Positions 45,182 through 53,582 of a DNA stretch of 64,000 bases are shown piece by piece. The number at the start of each line of letters is the position of its first letter. Within the stretch, counting starts at the first letter, position 1. The position numbers and the translations under genes are program-made. The stretch is from Bradyrhizobium campsiandrae (GTDB taxonomy: Bacteria; Pseudomonadota; Alphaproteobacteria; Rhizobiales; Xanthobacteraceae), in assembly GCF_014529705.1 (NCBI RefSeq), contig NZ_JAANIH010000012.1:1-64000 (forward strand), in the 5' to 3' direction. The notes below the pieces were generated by a model. That model was not told the origin of the DNA and ran no database searches. It worked only from the letters and a program-made list of their open reading frames with translations.

Positions 45182-47092
45182 ATGAACATCGCATCTCCGC
45201 ACCAACCGCTGGACCTCGCTTCGGCCATCGCCGAAGGCGACATCCGCTGCCTACTGATGGTGCTGGTGCACATGACCGGCGACGAACGCTGGCTCTCCCC
45301 GCCCTATTTGCCCAAGCGCGACATCCGCCTCATTCCCGATCCCGAGGCCGGCATGCCCCGCGAGATCCAGGACGAGATCCGCGCGGCGGTGGTCCAGCTC
45401 TTTGCCAAGGGGACGCCGACGCCTGCGATCGCCGATCCGGGCGAGGAGCTGCTGCTGAGGATGATGCGCGCCTGCCTCGGCGAGAACGTCGCGCCGGAAT
45501 ATGCGCCTCTGATGCGCGAGGAGATGGGCTTTGTCTCGCGCGAGGCGCGCTGGACGAGGCGCCCTGCCGACGCCAAGCTCGCCGAGCAACACGTCCTCAT
45601 CGTCGGCGCCGGTGTCTGCGCCATCGCGCTCGGCGTGGCGCTCGGCCATCTCGGCATCCCCTACACCATCGTCGAGAAGAATGCCGAGCTCGGCGGCACC
45701 TGGTGGATCAACCGCTATCCCGGCTGCGGCGTCGACACGCCGAACCACTCCTATTCCTACTCGTTCGGCTCGGGCAATGCCTGGACGCGCTATTTCTGCC
45801 AGCGCGAGGAGCTGCTCGGCTATCTCCTGAAGGTCGCCGACGAATACGGCATCCGGAAACATCTGCGCGTCAATACCGAGCTGACTTCGTCGCACTGGGA
45901 CGAGCGCAAGCGACGCTGGATCTCGACGCTGAAGACGGCGAATGGCGAAGAGATCTTCGAATCCACCGCGCTCGTCTCGGCCATCGGCCAGCTCAACGAT
46001 CCCTCACGCGCGCATTTCAGGGGTGAGGAAAACTTCAAGGGCACGATCCTGCACTCGGCGCTTTGGTCAGACGACATCAAGCTCGACGGCAAGCATGTCG
46101 CCGTGATCGGCACCGGTGCGACGTCGATGCAGCTCGTGCCGACGATCGCCGGCCGTGTTGCCTCGCTCACCATCTACCAGCGCAGCGCGCAATGGGCGCG
46201 ACCAGTGAAGGGCTATGCCGACCCGATCAGCGAGGGCGCGCGCTGGCTGCTCGCACATCTGCCGTTCTATGTGCAGTGGTACCGCTTCAACATGTTCTGG
46301 CGCTACGGCGACGGCCTGCTGCCGTTCCTGCGCAAGGACCCGGCCTGGCCGCACCCCGAACGCGCCGTCAACAAGGGCAATGACCGGCATCGCCAGGAAC
46401 TGACCGACTTCATCCTGTCGGAGCTGCAGGGCCGGCCCGACCTGATCGAGAAATGCGTGCCGACCTACCCGCCCTATGGCAAGCGCATTCTGCTCGACAA
46501 CGCCTGGTTCAAGACCTTGAGGCGAGACAATGTCGAACTCGTCACCGATGCGATCGACCGTTTCGACGAGAGCGGCATCGTCACGGCCGACGGCTCCCAC
46601 CGGCCCGCCGACATCATCGTGGTCGCCACCGGCTTCAAGGCCACGGAGATGGCGGCGCGCCTCAACATCAGCGGCCGCGATGGCAAGGATTTGCGCGAAG
46701 CCTGGGCCAACGACAATCCGACCGCGTTCCTCGGCCTCACCGTGCCCGGTTTCCCGAACTTCTTCTGCATGCTCGGCCCGAACTCCGGTCCGGCGCATGG
46801 CGGCAGCGTCATCTTCCAGTCGGAATGCCAGAGCCGCTACATCTCGGCCTGCCTCGCCAGCATGATCGAGCAGGATGTCGCTGCGATCGACGTCCGTCCC
46901 GAGGTCCTCGACGACTATGTCCGCAGGGTCGATGCCGAGCACGAGGCCATGATCTGGACCCACAAGGGCATGAGCACCTATTACCGCAACCGCAGCGGCC
47001 GCGTGTTCTCGGCAATGCCGTGGCGGTTCGTGGACTATTGGCGCATGACCCATGATCCGGATCTGAGGCAGTACAAGCTGACGACGGCGTAA
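45182..47092 (+). CDS. Baeyer-Villiger-type flavin monooxygenase (4-hydroxyacetophenone monooxygenase-like)
   Basis: A 636-residue FAD/NADPH monooxygenase. The FAD-binding Rossmann motif is V-G142-A-G144-V-C-A, with Ala at the third glycine position. The Baeyer-Villiger fingerprint F285-K-G-x-x-x-H291-x-x-x-W295 is intact, and a second Rossmann motif for NADPH reads V-I-G-T-G-A-T-S-M-Q. About 135 residues precede the first motif, far more than in cyclohexanone monooxygenase, but as in HAPMO of Pseudomonas, which converts aryl ketones to esters. The start at 45182 follows an AGAAGA site; the in-frame ATG upstream is less likely. It converges on the alanine dehydrogenase gene. The substrate is unknown. 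Confidence 0.87.
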   Translation: MNIASPHQPLDLASAIAEGDIRCLLMVLVHMTGDERWLSPPYLPKRDIRLIPDPEAGMPREIQDEIRAAVVQLFAKGTPTPAIADPGEELLLRMMRACLGENVAPEYAPLMREEMGFVSREARWTRRPADAKLAEQHVLIVGAGVCAIALGVALGHLGIPYTIVEKNAELGGTWWINRYPGCGVDTPNHSYSYSFGSGNAWTRYFCQREELLGYLLKVADEYGIRKHLRVNTELTSSHWDERKRRWISTLKTANGEEIFESTALVSAIGQLNDPSRAHFRGEENFKGTILHSALWSDDIKLDGKHVAVIGTGATSMQLVPTIAGRVASLTIYQRSAQWARPVKGYADPISEGARWLLAHLPFYVQWYRFNMFWRYGDGLLPFLRKDPAWPHPERAVNKGNDRHRQELTDFILSELQGRPDLIEKCVPTYPPYGKRILLDNAWFKTLRRDNVELVTDAIDRFDESGIVTADGSHRPADIIVVATGFKATEMAARLNISGRDGKDLREAWANDNPTAFLGLTVPGFPNFFCMLGPNSGPAHGGSVIFQSECQSRYISACLASMIEQDVAAIDVRPEVLDDYVRRVDAEHEAMIWTHKGMSTYYRNRSGRVFSAMPWRFVDYWRMTHDPDLRQYKLTTA

Positions 47093-47096
47093 GCCC

Positions 47097-48212
47097 CTAC
47101 GCCGCCAGCCCACTCCCAACAGGCGCGAACTCCATCCCGAGACTCTCGGCCACCGCCTTGTTGGTGATGCGGCCGCGATGCACGTTCAAGCCGTTGCGCA
47201 GGTGCGGATTTTCCAGCACCGCGGCAAAGCCCTTGCCCGCGAGCATCAGGCCGAACGGCAGCGTCGCATTGTTCAGTGCCTGGCTCGAGGTCACCGGCAC
47301 CGCGCCCGGCATGTTGGCGACGCAATAATGCACGACCCCGTCGACCTCGTAGGTCGGCTCCGTGTGCGTCGTCGCATGCGAGGTCTCGAAGCAGCCGCCC
47401 TGGTCGATCGCGACGTCGACCAGCACCGCGCCCGGCCGCATCGATTTGAGCATCGCGCGCGTGACCAGCTTCGGCGCGCTGGCGCCCGGCACCAGCACGG
47501 CGCCGATGACGACGTCGGCGGCGAACACCTCGTCCTCGACCGACTCGATCGTCGAGAAGCGCGTACGCACACGTCCGGCGAAAAGATCGTCCAGTTCGCG
47601 CAGGCGCGGAAGCGAGCGATCGATCACCGTGACCTCAGCGCCAAGGCCAGCGGCCATGCGCGCGGCCTGCGTCCCCACGACACCGCCGCCAAGAACGACG
47701 ACGCGCGCCGGCTGCAGGCCGGGCACGCCGCCGAGCAACACGCCGCGACCGCCAGCCGATCGCTTGAGCGCGGCGCCGGCGGCCTCGATGGCGAGGCGGC
47801 CGGCGACTTCGCTCATCGGCGCGAGCAGGGGGAGGTGGCCAGCCGCGTCGGTGACGGTTTCATAGGCGATCGCAGTGCAACCGGAGGCCAGCAGACCGTT
47901 GGCCTGTTCGGGATCCGGCGCGAGATGCAGGTAAGTAAACAGGATCTGGCTTTCGCGGAGCTGGGCCCACTCGCTCGCCTGCGGCTCCTTCACCTTCACG
48001 ATCATGTCGGATCTGGCGAAGACGTCGCGCGCGCTGGCGGCAATGGAGGCCCCTGCCCGCTGGTAGACCTCGTCGGAGGCGCCGATGCCGCTGCCCGCCC
48101 CGGTCTCGATCGTCACTTGGTGCCCGGCTGCGACATATTCGCGGACGGCGCCCGGGGTGAGCCCGACGCGATATTCCTGCACCTTGATCTCCTTGGGCAC
48201 ACCGACACGCAT
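47097..48212 (-). CDS. ald: Alanine dehydrogenase
   Basis: A 371-residue NAD-dependent alanine dehydrogenase: R-V-G-V-P-K-E-I-K-V-Q-E-Y-R-V-G-L-T at the N-terminus, with catalytic Lys in V-K-V-K-E-P and His in Y-L-H-L-A-P-D. The NAD-binding motif is V-V-L-G-G-G-V-V-G-T. It reversibly deaminates L-alanine to pyruvate and ammonia in the cytosol. The ATG at 48212 is preceded by AGGAG at a suitable distance and begins the conserved N-terminus. It is transcribed divergently from an Lrp-type regulator, the usual arrangement for ald and its activator. Confidence 0.94.
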   Translation of the reverse strand: MRVGVPKEIKVQEYRVGLTPGAVREYVAAGHQVTIETGAGSGIGASDEVYQRAGASIAASARDVFARSDMIVKVKEPQASEWAQLRESQILFTYLHLAPDPEQANGLLASGCTAIAYETVTDAAGHLPLLAPMSEVAGRLAIEAAGAALKRSAGGRGVLLGGVPGLQPARVVVLGGGVVGTQAARMAAGLGAEVTVIDRSLPRLRELDDLFAGRVRTRFSTIESVEDEVFAADVVIGAVLVPGASAPKLVTRAMLKSMRPGAVLVDVAIDQGGCFETSHATTHTEPTYEVDGVVHYCVANMPGAVPVTSSQALNNATLPFGLMLAGKGFAAVLENPHLRNGLNVHRGRITNKAVAESLGMEFAPVGSGLAA

Positions 48213-48345
48213 CCTGGGCTCCTCTTGATTCACGCCGTGATGGTAGCGACGCAGCCGGTTTGGTTTCGTGCAAATATCAGCTAGTTTCTCGGAACTTGCG
48301 CCGGTTTCCGGCGCGCAAACGCCCTTTCACGCTGGAAACAAAACC

Positions 48346-48825
48346 TTGGCCCTCGACCGCAAAGATCTGGCGATTCTCGCGGAACTCACCACCAATGCGC
48401 GCGCCAGCCACACCGAGCTCGCCAACAAGGTCGGGTTGTCGAGCACGGCGCTGGCGCGTCGGCAGAAGGCACTCGAGGATGACGGCTACATCCAGGCCTA
48501 CCAAGCCGCGCTCGACCTCGCGCAGTTCGGCCTCACCACGACGGTGCTGGTGCGCATCGCGCTGGAGAGCCAGAGCGACGAGGCGCTGAAGGCGTTCGAG
48601 GCAGAGGTGGTGAAATGCCCGTCCGTCGTGCGCTGCTTCCTGATGTCGGGCACCGACGACTACATCCTGATCGTGCTGGCCCGCGACATCCAGGATTTCG
48701 AGCGCATCCACCGCACCGAATTGTCGCGTCTGCCGCGCGTCGCACGCGTGCAATCGAGCTTCGCGCTCCGCGAGGTCGTCAACCGCGCGGTGCCGACCGT
48801 GGTGTTCGGCGAGACGCGGCGGTAG
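48346..48825 (+). CDS. Lrp/AsnC family transcriptional regulator (probable ald regulator)
   Basis: A protein of about 159 residues. The N-terminal HTH spans about residues 4-50 (D-R-K-D-L-A-I-L-A-E-L-T, then S-H-T-E-L-A-N-K-V-G-L-S-S-T-A-L-A-R-R). A C-terminal RAM/AsnC ligand domain follows, with C-F-L-M-S-G-T-D-D-Y-I-L-I-V. The TTG at 48346 is chosen because the conserved L-D-R-K-D start follows at once; an earlier start at 48268 would add a non-conserved leader. Divergence from the alanine dehydrogenase gene, with 133 bases between, suggests control of that gene in response to alanine. Confidence 0.88.
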   Translation: MALDRKDLAILAELTTNARASHTELANKVGLSSTALARRQKALEDDGYIQAYQAALDLAQFGLTTTVLVRIALESQSDEALKAFEAEVVKCPSVVRCFLMSGTDDYILIVLARDIQDFERIHRTELSRLPRVARVQSSFALREVVNRAVPTVVFGETRR

Positions 48826-48893
48826 CCAGACCCGACTGGGCCGCGCGCCAAGCGCATCGCTTTGCCAGCCACCTCCTCCCGCGATCAAAGAAA

Positions 48894-48923
48894 GTTGAAT
48901 TGTGGCTTCAACCATACGGTTGA
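48894..48923. promoter_or_regulatory. Overlapping palindromes upstream of the oxalate decarboxylase gene
   Basis: GTTGAA-N7-TTCAAC (48894-48912) overlaps TCAACC-N4-GGTTGA (48908-48923). Together they present three GTTGA half-sites in alternating orientation. They lie 107-136 bases before the ATG at 49030. This looks like a binding site for a dimeric regulator, but the protein is unknown. Confidence 0.45.
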
Positions 48924-49029
48924 GGCCCAACAGACCCGATCATCAGACCCAATTGATAGGGCGCGAAGCCACCGCGCCCCATGTCACGCAACCATTTTGC
49001 CCAATCTTCTGGCTCTTGAGGGTCTTTCG

Positions 49030-50217
49030 ATGTTCAAATCTAGCCGCCGTCTTTTCATTCAATCCGTTGCATTCGGTGCCGGCGTGCTTGGCGCCGCCAG
49101 ATCCGCACTCGCAGCGCCCGACGGACATGCCGCCGGCTACGACGTGGCTCCCGCGTCCGAGTTCCTGAAGACAATCCCGCGCAAGTCGGGCGACCCGGTG
49201 GTGTTCACCGCATCGCTCGACAAGGGACCGATCAAGGCCACCTCCGGGGGCTGGGCGCGCGAGGTCACCACGCGCATTCTTCCGCTCGCGACCGGAATTG
49301 CCGGCGCGCATCTGTTCGTGAACGCCGGCGGCGCTCGCGAGATGCATTGGCATAATTCGGCCGAATGGGCCTATGTCGTCGACGGCCATTGCCAGGTGAC
49401 GGTGGTCGATCCCGAGGGCCAGCTCGAAGTCGTCAACCTCGCACCCGGCGATCTCTGGTTCTTCCCCAGAGGCCACAGCCACGCCATCCAGACGCTGGGC
49501 CCCTCCCCCTGCCACGCCATCCTCGCCTTCGATGACGGCCTCTATTCCGAGCACGGCACGTTCGGCATCAGCGACTGGATGAGCCGTTACGATGCGCCGA
49601 CCTTGTCACAGGCGCTCGGGGTGTCCGCGGAGACCTTCAGTCCGAACCCGAAGGCCGAGACCTACATCATGCAGGGCGAGGTGCTGGCACTCGACGGTCC
49701 GCAGGCAAAAGTCGCCCGCGCGCTGGACCGCGACCGCACCCACCGTTTCCCGCTGATGGCGCAGAAGCCGCGCGTGAGCACGGCGGGCGGACAGCTTTAC
49801 GTCGCCTCCGCCAAGGAGTTTCCGGTTTCGAGCTCCATGACCGGGACGGTACTCAAGCTCAGGCCCGGCGCGATGCACGAGCCGCATTGGCACACCAACG
49901 CTAATGAATGGCAATACGTGCTGAAAGGACGCACGCGCGTCACCCTGTTCGCGTTCGACAAGCGGGTCGCGGTCGCGGAGCTCACGGCGGGAGAATGCGC
50001 CTACATCCCCGCCAATTGTGGCCACTCCATCCAGAACATCGACAAGGACGACGCCGAGATGGTCGGCGTGCTCGACAGCGGCACCTACCACGAAAGCAGC
50101 CTCGGCGACTGGCTCGCAAAGGCGCCGCGGCACCTCTTGGCCAACAATTTCGGCGTCGCGGAGGCAGCGGTGGCGAATTTCGGCCGGAAACGGATGGTCA
50201 TCGCCAGCGCAAGCTGA
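49030..50217 (+). CDS. Oxalate decarboxylase family bicupin, Tat-exported
   Basis: A 395-residue double-cupin protein. The N-terminus is a twin-arginine-type export signal (S-R-R-L-F-I-Q-S-V, then cleavage after A-L-A near residue 27). Cupin 1 carries metal ligands H106, H108, E112 and H151; cupin 2 carries H286, H288, E293 and H332. Spacing matches the two Mn sites of Bacillus OxdC. The lid region reads S173-E174-H-G-T, with the Glu in the position of the catalytic Glu162 of OxdC, which favours decarboxylation of oxalate to formate and CO2 over oxidation. A GAGGG site seven bases before the ATG decides the start. Confidence 0.9.
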   Translation: MFKSSRRLFIQSVAFGAGVLGAARSALAAPDGHAAGYDVAPASEFLKTIPRKSGDPVVFTASLDKGPIKATSGGWAREVTTRILPLATGIAGAHLFVNAGGAREMHWHNSAEWAYVVDGHCQVTVVDPEGQLEVVNLAPGDLWFFPRGHSHAIQTLGPSPCHAILAFDDGLYSEHGTFGISDWMSRYDAPTLSQALGVSAETFSPNPKAETYIMQGEVLALDGPQAKVARALDRDRTHRFPLMAQKPRVSTAGGQLYVASAKEFPVSSSMTGTVLKLRPGAMHEPHWHTNANEWQYVLKGRTRVTLFAFDKRVAVAELTAGECAYIPANCGHSIQNIDKDDAEMVGVLDSGTYHESSLGDWLAKAPRHLLANNFGVAEAAVANFGRKRMVIASAS

Positions 50218-50257
50218 TCGCTCCGCCGCTCAGGAGGCGTTGTCATCGAACTGTCAT

Positions 50258-50293
50258 CGAATGTGCAGAGACGTGTCTGTCTCTGCACATTCG
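50258..50293. promoter_or_regulatory. Perfect 15-bp inverted repeat upstream of the decarboxylase gene
   Basis: CGAATGTGCAGAGAC and GTCTCTGCACATTCG are exact complements separated by six bases. The right arm ends 10 bases before the ATG at 50304, so in RNA the stem would lie directly against the ribosome-binding region. A direct repeat TGTCATCGAA (50241-50250 and 50252-50261) runs into the left arm. No T-run follows, so a simple terminator is unlikely. An operator or translation-controlling hairpin is suggested. Confidence 0.7.
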
Positions 50294-50303
50294 GGACCTG
50301 CCC

Positions 50304-52661
50304 ATGGATTATTTCAAGCGCTTCAACTTCCTGTTCGCCGCACCTGTGTTCGACGCCGACGATCTCGAGGGCGTGCGCTTCAACCAAATCATCGAGGAGA
50401 TCCAGCGCTCCGGCTTCGAGGTGGTCCGGGCCCGCAAGCTGGAGGACGCCGAGATCGCGGTGCAGACCGATGCCGCGATCGGCTGCATGGTGGTGGACTG
50501 GGGCAAGAAGGGGTTCGAGGGCAAGACCTCGGCCCTGATCAATCTGATGCGGCGCCGCGGCCTCGATTTCCCGATCATCCTCCTGATCCGGCGCAAGCGC
50601 TTCGAGGATTTGCCGGTCGAGGTGCTCGACTTCATCGACGGCTACGTCTTCCTGTCCGAGGAGACCCCGACCTTCATCGCCAAGAATCTGATCAGCCGGC
50701 TCAAGCAATATGCCGAGACGCTGAAGACGCCGTTCTTCGGCGCGCTGGTCGACTATGCCGAGGAAGGCAACCAGCTCTGGACCTGCCCGGGCCACAATGG
50801 CGGAGTGTTCTACAACCGCAGCCCGATCGGCCGGGTCTTCGTCGAGCACCTCGGCGAGTCCGTGTTCCGCGACGACCTCGACAATTCCGTGCTCGACCTC
50901 GGCGATCTCCTCACCCATGAGGGGCCGGCGCTGAAAGCGCAGAAGGAGGCCGCGGCGATCTTCGGCGCGGAGAAGACCTATTTCGTGCTCAACGGCACCT
51001 CGACCTCTAACAAGGTCGCGCTCGGCGCCCTGGTCACCGACGGCGATCTCGTGCTGTTCGACCGCAACAACCACAAGGCCGCCCATCACGGCGCGCTGAT
51101 GATCGGCGGCGGCATCCCGGTCTACGTCCCGACCATCCGCAACGCCTGGGGCCTCATTGGCCCGATGCGCTGGGACGTGCTCGACGAGAAGGCCTTGCGC
51201 GAGGCGATCCGCAATCATCCTTTGGTGACGGACAAGGAGGCCTGGCGGAAGGAGCGGCCGTTCCGTGTCGCCGTGGTCGAGCAATGCACCTATGACGGCA
51301 CGATCCACAATGCCGAAATGATCCTGAAGCGGATCGGCCATCTCTGCGAATACATCCTGTTCGACGAGGCCTGGGCCGGCTTCATGAAGTTCCACCCGCT
51401 CTATGCCGGCCGCTTCGCCATGGGGCTCGCCAATCTGCCGCCGGAGGCGCCAGGCATCATCGCGACGCAGTCGACCCACAAGCAGCTCGCGAGCTTCTCG
51501 CAGGCCTCGCAGATCCACATCAGGGATCGTCATATCCGCGGCCAGAAGCGGCGCGTCGAGCATCGCCGCTTCAACGAGAGCTTCATGCAGCACGCCTCGA
51601 CCTCGCCGTTCTATCCGCTGTTCGCATCCCTCGACGTCGGCGCGCAGATGATGAAGGGCCGCTCGGGCGAAGTGTTGTGGGACGATACGATCCGCCTCGG
51701 CATCGAGTTGCGCAAGAAGATCCGCGCGATGCGCCGGGAGTTCGAGGAGAAGGAGCAGAATCCGGACCGCCGCTGGTTCTTCGAGCCGTTCGTTCCCGAT
51801 CGCGTCGCCATCCCCGATGTCAGCCGCCCCGGCGCTGCGCATAACGTTGCCTGGGAAACGCTGTCGACCGACGAGCTCGCCACCACGCCGGCGCTCTGGC
51901 AGCTCGGCCCCGACAGCCCCTGGCATGGCTTCCCCGGCATGGAAGAGGGCTTTGCCATGACCGATCCGAACAAGCTGACCCTGCTCACGCCCGGCTTCGA
52001 CCGCACCACCGGGGCCTATGCCGAGCACGGCATCCCCGCCCCCGTGGTCGCGCAATATTTGCGCGAGAACCGCATCGTCCCTGAAAAGAACGACCTCAAC
52101 TCCCTGCTCTTCCTGCTTACGCCCGGCGTCGAGGCCAGTAAGGCCGGCACGCTGATCTCCGGCCTCGTCGCCTTCAAGAAGCTGCACGACGACAATGCGC
52201 TGCTGGCCGACGCGATCCCGGAATTCTATCAGCGGCGGCAGGCGCGCTATGCCGGCGTGCGACTGCGCGATCTCTGCAACGAGATGCACCGCTTCTTCCG
52301 CGCCGCCGATGTCAGCGCGCTCCAGGCGCGGCAATTCATGCCCGAACACATGCCTGACATTGCGATGTCGCCCCGCGATGCCGCGCGCTATCTGTTCAAG
52401 AACGACGTCGATTATCTGCCCATCGAGGCGATCGCCGGCCGCATCGCCACCACGCCCTTCGTGGTCTATCCGCCAGGCATCGCCACCATCGTCCCCGGCG
52501 AGCGGCTGACGGAACGGGCCAAGCCGATGGTGGATTATCTCAAGATGTTCGAAACATGTTTCAACACGTTTCCGGGCTTCGACGTCGAAATCCAGGGCGT
52601 CTACAAGGAGGTCGATTCCCGCGGCCGCATCGGTCTCTATACCTATGTCGTTGCCGAGTAG
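50304..52661 (+). CDS. Orn/Lys/Arg decarboxylase class-I (probable arginine decarboxylase)
   Basis: A 785-residue PLP enzyme. It has an N-terminal receiver-like wing domain (about 1-130), then the fold-type I core with the PLP-binding Lys393 in S-T-H-K-Q-L-A-S-F-S-Q, and D-E-A-W-A-G just before it. The C-terminal domain ends near residue 785. Length is closer to the inducible arginine decarboxylase AdiA (about 755) than to lysine or ornithine enzymes, so arginine is the best guess. It acts in the cytosol, giving agmatine and CO2 and consuming a proton. The ATG at 50304 is used because upstream in-frame codons lie inside the oxalate decarboxylase gene. A GNAT gene follows directly. Confidence 0.88.
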   Translation: MDYFKRFNFLFAAPVFDADDLEGVRFNQIIEEIQRSGFEVVRARKLEDAEIAVQTDAAIGCMVVDWGKKGFEGKTSALINLMRRRGLDFPIILLIRRKRFEDLPVEVLDFIDGYVFLSEETPTFIAKNLISRLKQYAETLKTPFFGALVDYAEEGNQLWTCPGHNGGVFYNRSPIGRVFVEHLGESVFRDDLDNSVLDLGDLLTHEGPALKAQKEAAAIFGAEKTYFVLNGTSTSNKVALGALVTDGDLVLFDRNNHKAAHHGALMIGGGIPVYVPTIRNAWGLIGPMRWDVLDEKALREAIRNHPLVTDKEAWRKERPFRVAVVEQCTYDGTIHNAEMILKRIGHLCEYILFDEAWAGFMKFHPLYAGRFAMGLANLPPEAPGIIATQSTHKQLASFSQASQIHIRDRHIRGQKRRVEHRRFNESFMQHASTSPFYPLFASLDVGAQMMKGRSGEVLWDDTIRLGIELRKKIRAMRREFEEKEQNPDRRWFFEPFVPDRVAIPDVSRPGAAHNVAWETLSTDELATTPALWQLGPDSPWHGFPGMEEGFAMTDPNKLTLLTPGFDRTTGAYAEHGIPAPVVAQYLRENRIVPEKNDLNSLLFLLTPGVEASKAGTLISGLVAFKKLHDDNALLADAIPEFYQRRQARYAGVRLRDLCNEMHRFFRAADVSALQARQFMPEHMPDIAMSPRDAARYLFKNDVDYLPIEAIAGRIATTPFVVYPPGIATIVPGERLTERAKPMVDYLKMFETCFNTFPGFDVEIQGVYKEVDSRGRIGLYTYVVAE

Positions 52662-53246
52662 ATGCCGATGAACGAAACAGCAATCGCGCGCACCGACGAC
52701 GAGCCGGTCCTGGTCCGCACCTCACGCGAGAGCGACATCGAGGCGATGATGGCGATTTACCGCCATCATGTTCGTAACGGCGTGCCGCGGGACGTCGAGG
52801 GAACCGGCGCGCCGGAGCCGGATGATTTGCGCGACCGGCGCAAGAATTTGAAGCAGACCCGCCTGCCGCATCTGGTCGCGACCTGGCGCAGCGAGGTCGT
52901 CGGTTATGCCTACGCCGTGCTATTCCGCAAGCGTCCGGCCTATCGCTACACGGCCAAGCACTCGATCTATGTCCACCACGAGCATCTCGGCCGCGGCGTC
53001 GGACGACTGCTGCTGCAGGAGCTGATCGACGCTTGTGCCGCGGCCGGCTTTCGCCAGATGATCGGCTACATCGATGCCGACAACGCGCCCTCGCTGGCGC
53101 TGCACGAGAAATTTGGATTTTCGCGCGTCGGCCTGCTCTGCGGCGTGGCCTATCGCCACGGCCGCTGGTCGGACACCGCCATGGTGCAGCGCTCGCTCGG
53201 CGCCGGCGTCACCGCGCCGCCGCCTGTCGCCGCACCGGGCCGATAA
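52662..53246 (+). CDS. GNAT family N-acetyltransferase (phosphinothricin acetyltransferase-like)
   Basis: A 194-residue acetyltransferase with the PAT-type pattern: R-E-S-D-I-E-A-M-M-A-I-Y-R-H-H-V near the N-terminus, then the acetyl-CoA-binding G-R-G-V-G-R-L-L-L-Q-E-L-I near residue 108 and the conserved F-R-Q-M-I-G-Y-I-D-A-D-N-A-P-S-L-A-L-H. It begins immediately after the decarboxylase stop (an alternative ATG lies six bases further), so the two genes are one transcription unit. It might acetylate the decarboxylation product or a related amine; family members also act on amino-acid analogues, and the real substrate is unknown. Confidence 0.85.
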   Translation: MPMNETAIARTDDEPVLVRTSRESDIEAMMAIYRHHVRNGVPRDVEGTGAPEPDDLRDRRKNLKQTRLPHLVATWRSEVVGYAYAVLFRKRPAYRYTAKHSIYVHHEHLGRGVGRLLLQELIDACAAAGFRQMIGYIDADNAPSLALHEKFGFSRVGLLCGVAYRHGRWSDTAMVQRSLGAGVTAPPPVAAPGR

Positions 53247-53249
53247 GTT

Positions 53250-53462
53250 TCACGAAGGAAAGTCAGCCGGTCTGACGTGGATGCGATCGGCATGCAGGGA
53301 CCAGTGATGCAACGCCTGATCCTCGCAGAATTTTGCGATCGCCCGTTCCGTCGCCTCGTCCTCGTCGGCCGCGTCGATCTCGAGCGTGCCCTGGCAGACC
53401 TCGCACTGACGGCCGTACTCGCCAAGCACGTCCTTCATGAACCTGACGACATAAGTTGACAT
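53250..53462 (-). CDS. Small conserved-type protein with a CxxC motif
   Basis: A 70-residue protein beginning M-S-T-Y-V-V-R-F-M-K-D-V-L-G-E-Y. It contains C-E-V-C near residue 20, an acidic helix (D-A-A-D-E-D-E-A-T-E-R-A), then C-E-D and H-H-W. I cannot name the family. The rc sequence GGAGGTCCC just before the ATG is a good ribosome-binding site. It runs opposite to the GNAT gene, from which it is separated by three bases at the stops. Confidence 0.65.
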   Translation of the reverse strand: MSTYVVRFMKDVLGEYGRQCEVCQGTLEIDAADEDEATERAIAKFCEDQALHHWSLHADRIHVRPADFPS

Positions 53463-53582
53463 GGGACCTCCTGCTGTGCCGGCAGCACTCTAGTCCCATT
53501 TAGGCCGGATCGGGCGAGGAGATTTTGACGCGGATCAAGGTCGATCGCGGTTCCTGTTGCCCATTCAGGCGGCAGTCCGGGC

